A stretch of 64,000 nucleotides of DNA from an uncultured Roseateles sp. GTDB taxonomy: Bacteria; Pseudomonadota; Gammaproteobacteria; Burkholderiales; Burkholderiaceae_C. Below the pieces are notes generated by a model. The model saw nothing but the letters and a program-made list of their open reading frames with translations. It was not told where the DNA came from and made no database searches. The stretch spans positions 4,650,001-4,714,000 of the forward strand of contig NZ_OY729424.1 of the NCBI RefSeq assembly GCF_963422335.1, written 5' to 3'. Position 1 is the first letter of the stretch. Each line of letters begins with the position of its first letter. The position numbers were made by a program, and so were the translations under genes. Below are positions 43,320 to 51,921 of the stretch, in pieces.

Positions 43320-44284
43320 GTCTTGCCCCCGTCGTCACGCTTCACTTCGTTCTCGTAGAACACCCACAGGCTGGAGAAGCGCATCACGCTCATAGCCAAC
43401 ACCAGTATCAGCAGGAACAGCAGCCAGGACAGGGCGGACGCATAGCCCATGTCGAAGAACTTGAAGGCGGTGTCGTAGATGTACATGGCCAGCATGTAGG
43501 TGGACTTCAGCGGGCCGCCCTCGGTCAGCAGCAGGGCCAGGGTCAGTTGCTGGAAGGCCGCGATCAAGGTGGTGACCAGATTGAACAGCAGCACCGGCGA
43601 CAGCAGCGGCAAGGTGATGTGGGTGAATTGCTTGAGCCTGGACACGCCCGACAGCGCCGCGGCTTCGTACAAATCGATAGATATGCCCTTGAGCCCGGCC
43701 AGGAACACCAGCATCGTGCCGCCCAGGCTCCACAGGCTGGCAATCACCACCGACCACATCGCCCAGCGCGGGCTGCCCAGCCAGTTCAGCGGCTCGACGC
43801 CGACCCGACCCAACAGATAGTTGAGCAGGCCGTATTCCTGGCTGTAGATCCAGGTCCAGATCGTCACCAGGGCCACGCCCGACAGCATGCTGGGCAGATA
43901 GAACAGCGTGCGAAACAGCCCCTGCCCCCAGCCACGCCGGTTCAGCAGCAGGGCCAGGCACAGCGCGGCGGCCAGATGCAGGGGCACGTAGAGCCCGGCA
44001 AAACGGCAGGTGACCCACAGCGCCTCCCAAAAATCGTCGTCCGTCGTCAGGATGCGGCGGTAGTTCTCCAGGCCGACGAAGCGCTCGCCGCCCATCAGCG
44101 GCCAGTCGAAGAAGCTGGTGTACAGCGAGTACAGCAAGGGCCCCAGCGTGAAGGCCGCGAAGCCCAGCACCCAGGGCGCGACAAAGAGCCAGGGCGTGAG
44201 GCCACGGGGCCAGCGCAGGCGGCGGCGCGGGGTCGCGCGTGGCGTCGCGGCCACCGCGGCAGGCTCCATCAGGCGGGCGCTCAT
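43316..44284 (-). CDS. Carbohydrate ABC transporter permease (MalF type)
   Basis: 322 residues with six membrane helices after a basic cytoplasmic N-terminus (ATPRRRLRW). The EAA motif is YEAAALSGVSRLKQFTHITLP, split at about 200-220. It pairs with the MalG-type permease next door. The start overlaps the binding-protein stop by ATGA. Confidence 0.92.
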   Translation of the reverse strand: MSARLMEPAAVAATPRATPRRRLRWPRGLTPWLFVAPWVLGFAAFTLGPLLYSLYTSFFDWPLMGGERFVGLENYRRILTTDDDFWEALWVTCRFAGLYVPLHLAAALCLALLLNRRGWGQGLFRTLFYLPSMLSGVALVTIWTWIYSQEYGLLNYLLGRVGVEPLNWLGSPRWAMWSVVIASLWSLGGTMLVFLAGLKGISIDLYEAAALSGVSRLKQFTHITLPLLSPVLLFNLVTTLIAAFQQLTLALLLTEGGPLKSTYMLAMYIYDTAFKFFDMGYASALSWLLFLLILVLAMSVMRFSSLWVFYENEVKRDDGGKT

Positions 44285-45486
44285 TGCAGTTTCCTCTCGG
44301 CCTTCAGCGCGGCGCGGGCGAGTATCTGCTGCACATCGCCCTTCTTCAGAAACACCTCCTGGATGGCATCGCGCACCACGCCCGAGGCACGGGTCCAGCG
44401 CGGGTTCAGCAGAAAGGCCGGCACCTCCTGCATGCTCAGGGCCATCGCGTAAAACGGTTGCACCAGCGGGTCGTCCTGCAGCTTCAGCTCGCGGGCCACG
44501 CTCAAGAGCACCGGCAGATCGCCCTGGCGCAGGCGCACCGCCTCGGCGCTGCTGTAGAACTTGATGAACTGCCAGGCCAGCTCTTTCTGCTTGGAGTCCC
44601 GCGCAATCGCCAGCGACGACACGCTGACCACGCTCTGCGCCGGCCGGCCCTGGAAGCTGGGCAGCGGCGCCACGCCGTAGCGCTTGCCGTCCTGGGCCAG
44701 CTCCAGCCGGAAGGCCGCGCCATCCATCAGCATGGCCACGCGGTCGGCCACGAACAGCTGGCGCTGGTTCTTGCCGTCGCCCACGCCCAGGGTGGCGGCC
44801 AGGCCGTGGTCCAGCAGGCCCAGCAGCATCGTGAACATCGCCTGCGAATAGCTGCTGTCGAACTCGCCCTGTACCTTACGGCCATCGGCGCCCAGCATGC
44901 GGCCACCAGCGCTCCACAGATAGCCCTGGAAGTCGTAGGGATCGGGGGCCACGTCCAAGCCATAGCCAAAGACCTTGGCGCTGGGGCGGCTGAGCTTTTG
45001 CGACAGCGCGCGCAGATCCTCCCAGCGCCAGTCGGCCCGTGGGTAGGCCAGGCCGGCGCGGTCGAACATGTCCTTGTTGTAGTAGATCACCTGGCTGGTA
45101 AAGCCGGCCGGCACGCCGTAGAGCTTCTCGTCGACGCGGGCGAAACGCAGCAAGCCCGGCACCATATCGGCCGCGTCGAACGCCGGGTCACGCGCCTGCC
45201 AGGCATCCAGCGGCTCCAGCACGCGGTGATAGAGCGGGAAGTTCCACATCATCGTCACATCGGGCGGATTGCGCGCACCGAAGGAGGCCGAGAGCTTCTG
45301 GTTGAAGCCGCCGCCATAGGCCTCCACCTGCACGCGCACACCGGGGTGGCGCTGCTCGAAGCCGGCGGCGATGCGGCGCTGGATGTCCAGGCTCTCGCTG
45401 CCGTCCCAGGTGGCGAAGCGCAGCACCTGGGCTGTGGCCCACAGTGGCATCAGCAAGGCCAGGAGAAGGAGAAATCGCTTCGTCAT
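44281..45486 (-). CDS. Sugar ABC transporter substrate-binding protein
   Basis: 401 residues. A signal peptide (FLLLLALLMPLWATAQ) opens a family 1 extracellular binding protein: LDIQRRIAAGFEQRHPGV (about 34-51), a hinge and QELAWQFIKFYSSAEA-like region (about 315-330). It captures an oligosaccharide for the two permeases. The upstream 352-bp gap separates it from the ATPase gene and holds a large inverted repeat that may control relative expression. Confidence 0.91.
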   Translation of the reverse strand: MTKRFLLLLALLMPLWATAQVLRFATWDGSESLDIQRRIAAGFEQRHPGVRVQVEAYGGGFNQKLSASFGARNPPDVTMMWNFPLYHRVLEPLDAWQARDPAFDAADMVPGLLRFARVDEKLYGVPAGFTSQVIYYNKDMFDRAGLAYPRADWRWEDLRALSQKLSRPSAKVFGYGLDVAPDPYDFQGYLWSAGGRMLGADGRKVQGEFDSSYSQAMFTMLLGLLDHGLAATLGVGDGKNQRQLFVADRVAMLMDGAAFRLELAQDGKRYGVAPLPSFQGRPAQSVVSVSSLAIARDSKQKELAWQFIKFYSSAEAVRLRQGDLPVLLSVARELKLQDDPLVQPFYAMALSMQEVPAFLLNPRWTRASGVVRDAIQEVFLKKGDVQQILARAALKAERKLQ

Positions 45487-45520
45487 GTACGGTGCTCCAC
45501 CGGGCTTTTTGCGAGGTACG

Positions 45521-45533
45521 ACACGTGACGTGT
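45521..45533. promoter_or_regulatory. Small palindrome upstream of the binding-protein gene
   Basis: ACACGT-G-ACGTGT is a perfect palindrome 35 bp before the start at 45486. It may be an operator. It does not match the LacI-like sites elsewhere. Confidence 0.3.
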
Positions 45534-45555
45534 GGAGCGGCAGGGACGAGGGCGC

Positions 45556-45797
45556 GCCGGCCACTGCGGGCTGAAGCATCGTCCGGCCCTGGACGGGCCT
45601 GACTTCGGCTTCTTTATGCCCGCTGCGACCGGCACGCCCTCATCCCTGCAGGCACCGGCGTGCATGGCGCGCATGAATTCGGGTTGCGGGCCACTCGAGC
45701 ATCGGCAGAGGGGGTGGGGGGTTGGCCACAGCGGGCATAAAGAAGCTGGAGGTCGGTCCGAAGGGACCGGCCCAAGCTTCAGCCCGCAGTGGCCGGC
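45556..45797. repeat. Large inverted repeat within the carbohydrate operon
   Basis: The left arm (45556-45625) and right arm (45729-45797) are about 70 bases each. Their outer 22 bases (45556-45577 with 45776-45797) and inner 18 bases (45608-45625 with 45729-45746) pair perfectly; the middle is divergent. The spacer is 103 bp. No transposase is present. A stem of this size between the ATPase and binding-protein genes could stop or stabilise mRNA, or be a dispersed repeat. Confidence 0.8.
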
Positions 45798-45838
45798 CCC
45801 CCGCCCCCTCTGCCGCGCCACGAAAGAGTCGAGCAACT

Positions 45839-46891
45839 TCATGCCAGCGCCAGTGCGTCCTGCACCGCCTCGCTCAAAACCCGCGGCAGCGCGCGACCAT
45901 CGGCACCGAAGGCATGGATGTGCTCGGCCGGGAAGTCCAGCCCCAGCTGCTCGCCGTTGCGCACCGCATGGGCGCCATCGACGCTGGCGGTGACAGCGCT
46001 GCCATTGCCCAAGCGCAGATGCACCAGGCTTTGCGCGCCCAGGCGCTCGACCATCAGCACCTGGGCGCGCAGCGCGCCGGTGTCGCTGAAACGCAGATGC
46101 TCGGGCCGTATGCCCAGTGTCTTGGCCCCGGGCCGGGCGGCCGCACCAGCCAGCACTTCGGCGGGCAGCAGATTCATCCGCGGCGAGCCGATGAAGCCGG
46201 CCACGAACAGATCGGCTGGCGAGTGATAGAGCTCCAGCGGCTTGCCGACCTGGGCGATACGGCCCTGGTTCAGCACCACCACCTTGGTGGCCAGGGTCAT
46301 GGCCTCCACCTGGTCGTGGGTGACATAGACCATGGTCGCTTGCAGGCTCTGATGCAGGCGGGCCAGTTCCATGCGAGTGTTCTCGCGCAGCGCGGCGTCG
46401 AGATTGGACAGCGGCTCGTCGAACAGAAAAATGCGCGGCTGGCGAACGATGGCCCGCCCTATGGCCACCCGCTGGCGCTGGCCGCCGCTGAGCTGGCGCG
46501 GCTTGCGCTCCAGCAACTCTTCCAGCTGCAGCATGCGCGCGGCTTCAAGAATGCGCGCCTCGATCTCACCCTTGGGTCGGCCGCGCAGGCTCAGGCCGAA
46601 AGCCAGGTTCTTGCGCACCGACATATGGGGATACAGCGCATAGCTCTGGAACACCATGGCCAGATCGCGCTCGGCCGGCGGCAGCTCGTTGATGCGCTGG
46701 CCGGCTATGCGCAGCTCGCCGCCCTGCACCTCCTCCAACCCGGCAATGCAACGCAGCAGCGTCGATTTGCCGCAGCCCGAGGGGCCGAGGAAGCAGACGA
46801 ACTCGCGGTCGGCGATCTCGAGATTGATGTCCTTCAAGACCTCGATCGGACCGAAGGTCTTGCGCAGATGCTGGATGCTCAGATGGGCCAT
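45839..46891 (-). CDS. Sugar ABC transporter ATP-binding protein (UgpC/MsmK type)
   Basis: 350 residues. Walker A GPSGCGKST (about 37-45), signature LSGGQRQRVAIGRAI (about 134-148), Walker B FLFDEPLSNLDAALR (about 155-169), and a C-terminal TOBE domain (LGIRPEHLRF). It energises the CUT1 importer. It lies 9 bp after the TIM-barrel gene and 352 bp before the binding protein, with a repeat in between. Confidence 0.93.
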   Translation of the reverse strand: MAHLSIQHLRKTFGPIEVLKDINLEIADREFVCFLGPSGCGKSTLLRCIAGLEEVQGGELRIAGQRINELPPAERDLAMVFQSYALYPHMSVRKNLAFGLSLRGRPKGEIEARILEAARMLQLEELLERKPRQLSGGQRQRVAIGRAIVRQPRIFLFDEPLSNLDAALRENTRMELARLHQSLQATMVYVTHDQVEAMTLATKVVVLNQGRIAQVGKPLELYHSPADLFVAGFIGSPRMNLLPAEVLAGAAARPGAKTLGIRPEHLRFSDTGALRAQVLMVERLGAQSLVHLRLGNGSAVTASVDGAHAVRNGEQLGLDFPAEHIHAFGADGRALPRVLSEAVQDALALA

Positions 46892-46900
46892 GTTCTCTGC

Positions 46901-47656
46901 TCAGCCCAGGCGTTGGGACAGGTACTGGAAGCCGACCCGCGCGGTGCGGCCCGGTTGGCTCGGGTGGTCGTGCTCGACGATGAAGGTCTGCAGCCTTGCG
47001 GCCAGGCCTGGCAGCCACTGGTCCCAGGGCAGACGGCCCTCACCCAGCGTGGCCCAGCCCTGCTCGGCAGGCTCGCTGCCCTCATGGGCCAGGTCCTTCA
47101 CATGCACCGATTGCAGGCGTGCGGCATAGCGCTCCAGCCAGAGCGCTGGGTCTTGGCCAGCGCGTGCCACCCAGGCCACATCGGGCTGCCAGCTCAAGCT
47201 CGGCGCGGCGTCAAAGATCGTTTCCAGCACCGTGCGGCCATCGTCAAGACGCTCGAACTCAAACGCGTGGTTGTGATAGGCCAGGCTGACGCCTTGAGGC
47301 GCCAGGTCTTGCGCATGGGCTTGCAGCTGCGCGCCCAGATTCGCCCAGCCGGCAGCGTCGGCGGGTCGCTCCTCCTCGTCCAGCCAGGGCATCACCAGCT
47401 GCCGACAGCCCAGCGCACGCAGGGCCTGCAGGATGTCGGGCAGGCCCTGCGCCAGGTCGCCCATCTCCACATGCATCGAGGCCAGGCCCAGGCCCGAGGC
47501 CTGCACGGTGGCGATGAAGTCTTCGGCACCGAGGCCGTGCAGGCCCTCGGTCTCCACCCAGGCATAGCCGGCCTCGCGGGCCACGGCCAGGCGCGAGGCC
47601 AGGCCGCCGGCGCTGCGCACGGTGTAGAGCTGCAGGGCGATCCTGTTGTTCATCAT
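46901..47656 (-). CDS. Sugar phosphate isomerase/epimerase family protein
   Basis: 251 residues, TIM barrel: IALQLYTVRSAGG (about 5-17), LAYHNHAFEFE (about 129-139), PDVAWVARAG and SVHVKDLAHEG provide metal ligands. It starts at ATG 47656 overlapping the upstream Gfo/Idh stop. It is the second such enzyme in the operon; the pairing with dehydrogenases suggests work on an oxidised sugar. Confidence 0.88.
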   Translation of the reverse strand: MMNNRIALQLYTVRSAGGLASRLAVAREAGYAWVETEGLHGLGAEDFIATVQASGLGLASMHVEMGDLAQGLPDILQALRALGCRQLVMPWLDEEERPADAAGWANLGAQLQAHAQDLAPQGVSLAYHNHAFEFERLDDGRTVLETIFDAAPSLSWQPDVAWVARAGQDPALWLERYAARLQSVHVKDLAHEGSEPAEQGWATLGEGRLPWDQWLPGLAARLQTFIVEHDHPSQPGRTARVGFQYLSQRLG

Positions 47657-48762
47657 GCGGCCACCTCGCAGGCGATCTGCTGCGCAAAGCCCGGTGGCAG
47701 GGGTGCGGGCCGCTCGCAGCGCGTGCTCAGGAGCACCGGGCTGGCCTTCTCGGCGGCACGCAGCGTCGCATCCATGATCTCCAGCACATGCAGGGCCAGC
47801 CCACCATTGGCGCGGTGCGGTTGGCCTGCCAACAACGCCCAGGCCATCTCGGCCACGCCCAGGCCGCGCAGGCGGCCGGTGAAGGCACGCGGCGCCAGGT
47901 CTTGCCAGTCGCCATCCTGCTCGCAGAAGCTCAAGCAGCCGCCGAACTGGTTCGGGTCGGGCAGCACCACCGAGCCCTGCTCGCCATACAGCTCGATATG
48001 GCTGGACTTGTGCTTCCACACATCGAAGCTGGTGCTGAGCGTGACAAAGGCACCGGCCTCGAATTCCAGACCCGCCACCACATGGGTGGGCGTCTCGACG
48101 GCAATGCCCTGGCCCTGGCGCGGGCCGCGCGGCACCTCGCGCCGCAGCCAGCTGGTGTGCGCCATGCCGCTGACCCGTCGCACCGGGCCCAGCAGCTGCA
48201 CCAGCTGGGTCAGGTAATAGACGCCCATGTCCATCAGCGGGCCGGCGCCGGGGCGGTAGAAGAACTCGGGGTTCGGGTGCCAGTCGTCCGGGCCCCGCTC
48301 CATCATGCAGGCTTGGGCCGCGACGATGCGGCCCAGCCGCCCACTGTCCACCAGCGCACGGGCGGCCTGGCCGGCGCCGCCCAGAAAGGTGTCGGGTGCG
48401 CAGCCGATGCGGCGGCCGGCGCGGGCGGCAGCCTCCATCAGCGCCTGGCCCTCGACGAAGCTGGCCGCCAGCGGCTTCTCGGTGTAGAGATGCTTGCCGG
48501 CTTCCAGCACCTGCGTCCCCACCGCAAGATGCGCGGCGGGCGGCGTCAGGTTGATGATGATCTGGGCCTCGCTGGCCAGCAGCCGGGCGGGCGTCATCGC
48601 CTCGATGTCGAACTCATCGGCACGGGCCTGCGCCGCCTCGGCGCGTGCGTCGGCCACCGCGATCAGCTGCACATTGCCGAAGGCCTGCAGGCCCTTGGCA
48701 TAGGCCGGGAAGATGTCGCCGGCACCGATGATGCCGACCTGGGTGGGCGCCCGCTCGCTCAT
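47653..48762 (-). CDS. Gfo/Idh/MocA family oxidoreductase
   Basis: 369 residues. Rossmann start GIIGAGDIFPAYAKGLQ (about 9-25), TEKPLAASFVEGQALM (about 95-110), and a C-terminal domain with MDMGVYYLTQL. NAD(P)-dependent sugar oxidation or reduction is the family reaction. It is 61 bp downstream of the Gfo-AKR fusion gene and translationally coupled to the TIM-barrel gene. Confidence 0.9.
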   Translation of the reverse strand: MSERAPTQVGIIGAGDIFPAYAKGLQAFGNVQLIAVADARAEAAQARADEFDIEAMTPARLLASEAQIIINLTPPAAHLAVGTQVLEAGKHLYTEKPLAASFVEGQALMEAAARAGRRIGCAPDTFLGGAGQAARALVDSGRLGRIVAAQACMMERGPDDWHPNPEFFYRPGAGPLMDMGVYYLTQLVQLLGPVRRVSGMAHTSWLRREVPRGPRQGQGIAVETPTHVVAGLEFEAGAFVTLSTSFDVWKHKSSHIELYGEQGSVVLPDPNQFGGCLSFCEQDGDWQDLAPRAFTGRLRGLGVAEMAWALLAGQPHRANGGLALHVLEIMDATLRAAEKASPVLLSTRCERPAPLPPGFAQQIACEVAA

Positions 48763-48823
48763 TGTGAAACCTCCGTGCTTCGCACTGCGGTGCGAGCCCC
48801 CTTCGGAACGGCCGCGCGGGGGC

Positions 48824-50857
48824 TCATGCCGGCGCTCCCAGGTCCGTCAGGTCCAGCCAGGCCAACTCGTCGGGGCTCAAGCTCACGTCGAGGCCGCGCA
48901 TCGAGCTGGCGGTCTCGGCAATGGTGCGCGGGCCTATCAGGCTGAAGGTGCTGAAGCCCTGGGCCAGCACCCAGGCCAGCGCGATATTGATGGCGGCGCA
49001 GCCCTTTTGCTGGGCCAGTTCGCGGGCGCGGGCCAGGCGCAGGAAATTGGCCTCGCTGTACCAGCAGCGCACCAGCTCCTCGTCGTCACGCTGGTCGGGG
49101 GCCGAGCGACCATCGACGAAGAAGCCACGGGCCTGCGACGACCAGGCGAACAGCGCCAGGCCCTGTTCGGCGAGCCAGCGGCGCGATTCCACATCGCCGG
49201 CCGAGACACAGCCGCGCCAGATCGGCGCTTGCATGCGGGCCAGGCTCAGCTGGTTGTTGACCAGCGAGAAGCCCTGCTGGCCGGTCTTGGCCGCATAGGT
49301 GTTGGCCTCGGCCACGCGGGCCAGCGACCAGTTGCTGCCGCCGAAGGCCTGGAAGCGGCCCAGGCTGCGCTGCTCGTTGAGCGCGTCGATGAACTCGCCG
49401 ACCGGCACCTCGGGGTTGTCGCGGTGCAGGATGTAGAGGTCGGCGCTGTCGGTCTGCAGGCGCTCCAGGCTCTCGGCCAGCTCGCGCTTCATGCCCTCGG
49501 GTGTGCAGTTGGGCGTGTGCGCGCCCTTGGCGATCAGCACGATGTCATCGCGGATGCCACGCGCCTTCAGCCAATCGCCGAGGATGGCCTCGCAATGGCC
49601 GCCCTCGAAGTCATAGACCCAGGCGGTGTCGAAGGCATTGCCGCCGCGCTCCAGATAGTCGTCGAACAGGGCCGCGGCATAGGGCAGCGACTCCTGGTGA
49701 TCGACGCCCATGATCAGACGCGACACCGGTTTACCAAGACCCGGCACCTGGCCGTAGCGCATGTTCGCGCTAGCGCGGCGGGCGATCGGCAGGCCGGCCA
49801 GCGTGTTGCGGCCCACCAGCGCGGGGGCCTGCTCCTTCGGGTAGCTCAGGCCGATGGTTTTACGCCAGCGGTCCAGCGCGGCCAGATTGGCAATCGAATC
49901 GGCGGGGCTCATCGCCGGATGTGGCACCGCGCCGGTCTCGACGGCCTGGGCAAAGGTGTCGGCCTCGTAGGCGTAGAGGCCGCGGTCGGTGCTGACGGTC
50001 CAGGTCTGGGCCAGGGCCTCGTCCACCCACAGCTCGATGCGACTCTCGCCGGCTTCCGCACCCGCGCCATACCAGGGCTTGGGCACGACCAGGGCGCCCT
50101 TCGTTCCACCCAGGCGCAGCGACTCCTCCTGCTCCAGGCTCACCGCGGTGGCGATCTGGGCCGTGATGTCGCCGGGGAAGCGCAGCGTGGCCAGCGCCCA
50201 GGCATCGACGCCCATTGCGTGCAGCCGGCCCATGGCCTGCAGCTCGACAGGCTCGGCGAAGGCCTGGCCACGGGCCACGCCGGCCAGCAGCCGGGCCATC
50301 GACATCGGATAGCAGCCCACATCAAGGATGCCACCGCCGGCCAGCGCCGGCTCCCAGGTGCGCGAACCGGCGCGCGGCGCGGAGGCATAGCAGAACGAGG
50401 CCTGGATGTGGCGCAGCTCGCCGATCACCCCGCTCTTCAGCAGCTCCAGCAGCTTGGCGGTCTGCGGGATGCAGCGGTACATAAAGGCTTCCATCAGCAC
50501 GCGGCCTGCTGCTGCAGCCTCGTCATAGGCGATCATCGCCTCGGCGTGGTTCAGGCCCAGCGGCTTCTCACACAGCACATGCTTGCCGGCACGCAGCGCA
50601 CGCACGGTCCAGTGCAGGTGCTCGGTGTGCGGCAGGCCGATGTAGACGGCCTCCACGGTCGGGTCGGCCAACAAGGCCTCGTAACCCGCGTGGGCGATCA
50701 CCGCCGTGCCCGGTGCCGCATGTTCGTCGGCAAAGGCACGGGCCTTGGACGCGTCACGGCTGGCCACCGCCACCAGGCCGCCGCTGTCGGTCTGTTGCAG
50801 GCCCTTGGCAAAGGCGCCCGAGATGTTCCCGGCGCCGATGATTCCCCAGTTCAGCAT
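48824..50857 (-). CDS. Gfo/Idh-aldo/keto reductase fusion
   Basis: 677 residues. Residues about 1-330 are a Gfo/Idh dehydrogenase (GIIGAGNISGAFAKGL at 5-20, EKPLGLNHAEAM at about 97-108). From about 365 to the end is an aldo/keto reductase (RLIMGVDHQ, NAFDTAWVYDFEGG with the catalytic Asp and Tyr region, IVLIAKGAHTPN with Lys, ADLYILHRDNP with His). The two halves could perform consecutive redox steps on one sugar. It is the first gene of the carbohydrate operon. A LacI-type site lies 8 bp upstream of its start. Confidence 0.9.
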   Translation of the reverse strand: MLNWGIIGAGNISGAFAKGLQQTDSGGLVAVASRDASKARAFADEHAAPGTAVIAHAGYEALLADPTVEAVYIGLPHTEHLHWTVRALRAGKHVLCEKPLGLNHAEAMIAYDEAAAAGRVLMEAFMYRCIPQTAKLLELLKSGVIGELRHIQASFCYASAPRAGSRTWEPALAGGGILDVGCYPMSMARLLAGVARGQAFAEPVELQAMGRLHAMGVDAWALATLRFPGDITAQIATAVSLEQEESLRLGGTKGALVVPKPWYGAGAEAGESRIELWVDEALAQTWTVSTDRGLYAYEADTFAQAVETGAVPHPAMSPADSIANLAALDRWRKTIGLSYPKEQAPALVGRNTLAGLPIARRASANMRYGQVPGLGKPVSRLIMGVDHQESLPYAAALFDDYLERGGNAFDTAWVYDFEGGHCEAILGDWLKARGIRDDIVLIAKGAHTPNCTPEGMKRELAESLERLQTDSADLYILHRDNPEVPVGEFIDALNEQRSLGRFQAFGGSNWSLARVAEANTYAAKTGQQGFSLVNNQLSLARMQAPIWRGCVSAGDVESRRWLAEQGLALFAWSSQARGFFVDGRSAPDQRDDEELVRCWYSEANFLRLARARELAQQKGCAAINIALAWVLAQGFSTFSLIGPRTIAETASSMRGLDVSLSPDELAWLDLTDLGAPA

Positions 50858-50864
50858 GATGATT

Positions 50865-50876
50865 TGAAACGTTTTT
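50865..50876. promoter_or_regulatory. LacI-type operator-like site before the carbohydrate operon
   Basis: TTGAAACGTTTT has the AAACGTTT palindrome core typical of LacI-family operators. It lies just upstream of the start at 50857, downstream of an AT-rich promoter-like stretch, where a bound repressor would block transcription. The LacI gene is in the same operon. Confidence 0.55.
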
Positions 50877-50967
50877 ATTTAAGAATGCACGGAATATATT
50901 TACTCCGTACTGATTTCGAATTAAGGCTAACCCTAGGGCTTCTCTGACACGGTCGAAGACCTGCACC

Positions 50968-51112
50968 AGCAGGGTGTTGAAAAGCGTAGCGAGGACGGCC
51001 AGGTGCTAGGCGTGCGGCGCGCAGGAACCGGAACGTACTTCCTGTACGTGAGGATTCCGAGCACCGCGCAACGACGCAGATGGCTGCCGCAGTAGCTTTG
51101 CAACATCCTGCT
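50968..51112. repeat. 145-bp imperfect palindromic element
   Basis: AGCAGGGTGTTG (50968) is mirrored by CAACATCCTGCT (ending 51112), and the interior is imperfectly self-complementary around a perfect CGTAC-N5-GTACG centre near 51035. It fills the gap between the SDR stop (51111) and the sugar operon promoter and may be a bidirectional terminator or dispersed repeat. It contains no gene. Confidence 0.65.
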
Positions 51113-51896
51113 AGGCGGAGCCTGCGAGGCCGCCGCCGTCAACCACATAAGCGGAACCGGTGACGAAGGAAGCCCGGTCGCTGGCCAGAAAAAGCACCAC
51201 CTGGGCAATCTCGTCGGCCTGGCCCACGCGCATCAGCGGGCGGGCATTGCCGGCTTCGACCAGGGCGGTGGCGGCCAGGCCCAGCTGGGCGGCCTCGTTG
51301 CGCAGCATGGCGGTGTCGGTATCGCCGGGGCAGACGCTGTTGACGCGGATCTGCTGCGGGCCGTGGTCCACCGCCATGGCGCGCGTCATGTTCACCACCG
51401 CGCCCTTGGCGGCGCAGTAGGACACCGCGTCCTTGCCTCCCACCAGGCCCCAGCCGGAGCCGGCATTGATGATGCTGCCGCCTCCCTGCTCGGCCATCAC
51501 CGGCACCGCGTACTTGCTCATCAGGAAGATGGACTTGACGTTGACCGCCATCACCGCGTCCCAGTCGGCCTCGCTGGTGTCCACCACATTGGCGCGGCGG
51601 GTGATGCCGGCGTTGTTGAACAGCACGTCGAGCTTGCCGAAGGCGGTGAGCGTCTCGCGCACCGAGCGTTCGCAGTCGGCGGCCAGGGCGACATTGGCCT
51701 GCACCAGGATGGCCTGGCCACCAGCGGCCTGGATGGCGGCCACGGTCGCCTCGGCGCCGTCGCGGTTCAGGTCGCAGACCGCCACCTGAGCCCCCTCGCG
51801 GGCAAACAGCAGGGCCGTGGCCCGGCCTATGCCGGAGCCGGCGCCGGTGATCAGCGCGACCTTGCGGGCGAGTTCGCCGTTCGGTTTGTCATTCAT
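51111..51896 (-). CDS. Short-chain dehydrogenase/reductase
   Basis: 261 residues. Cofactor motif TGAGSGIGRA (about 17-26), NNAG (about 93-96), catalytic Ser in INAGSGWG and YCAAK (about 160-164). The acidic residue after strand 2 (VCDLNRDG) favours NAD. ATG 51896 is chosen because GGAGAACA precedes it. It is the last gene of the gcvPA-gcvPB-kinase operon; the substrate is unknown, perhaps a hydroxy or amino acid derivative. Confidence 0.9.
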   Translation of the reverse strand: MNDKPNGELARKVALITGAGSGIGRATALLFAREGAQVAVCDLNRDGAEATVAAIQAAGGQAILVQANVALAADCERSVRETLTAFGKLDVLFNNAGITRRANVVDTSEADWDAVMAVNVKSIFLMSKYAVPVMAEQGGGSIINAGSGWGLVGGKDAVSYCAAKGAVVNMTRAMAVDHGPQQIRVNSVCPGDTDTAMLRNEAAQLGLAATALVEAGNARPLMRVGQADEIAQVVLFLASDRASFVTGSAYVVDGGGLAGSA

Positions 51897-51921
51897 CTTG
51901 TTCTCCATATTCTTCAATCAA

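Noticed and set aside
45487..45838. Short open frames within the mid-operon gap
   Set aside because: They fall on the inverted repeat, have no family resemblance and lack ribosome-binding sites.
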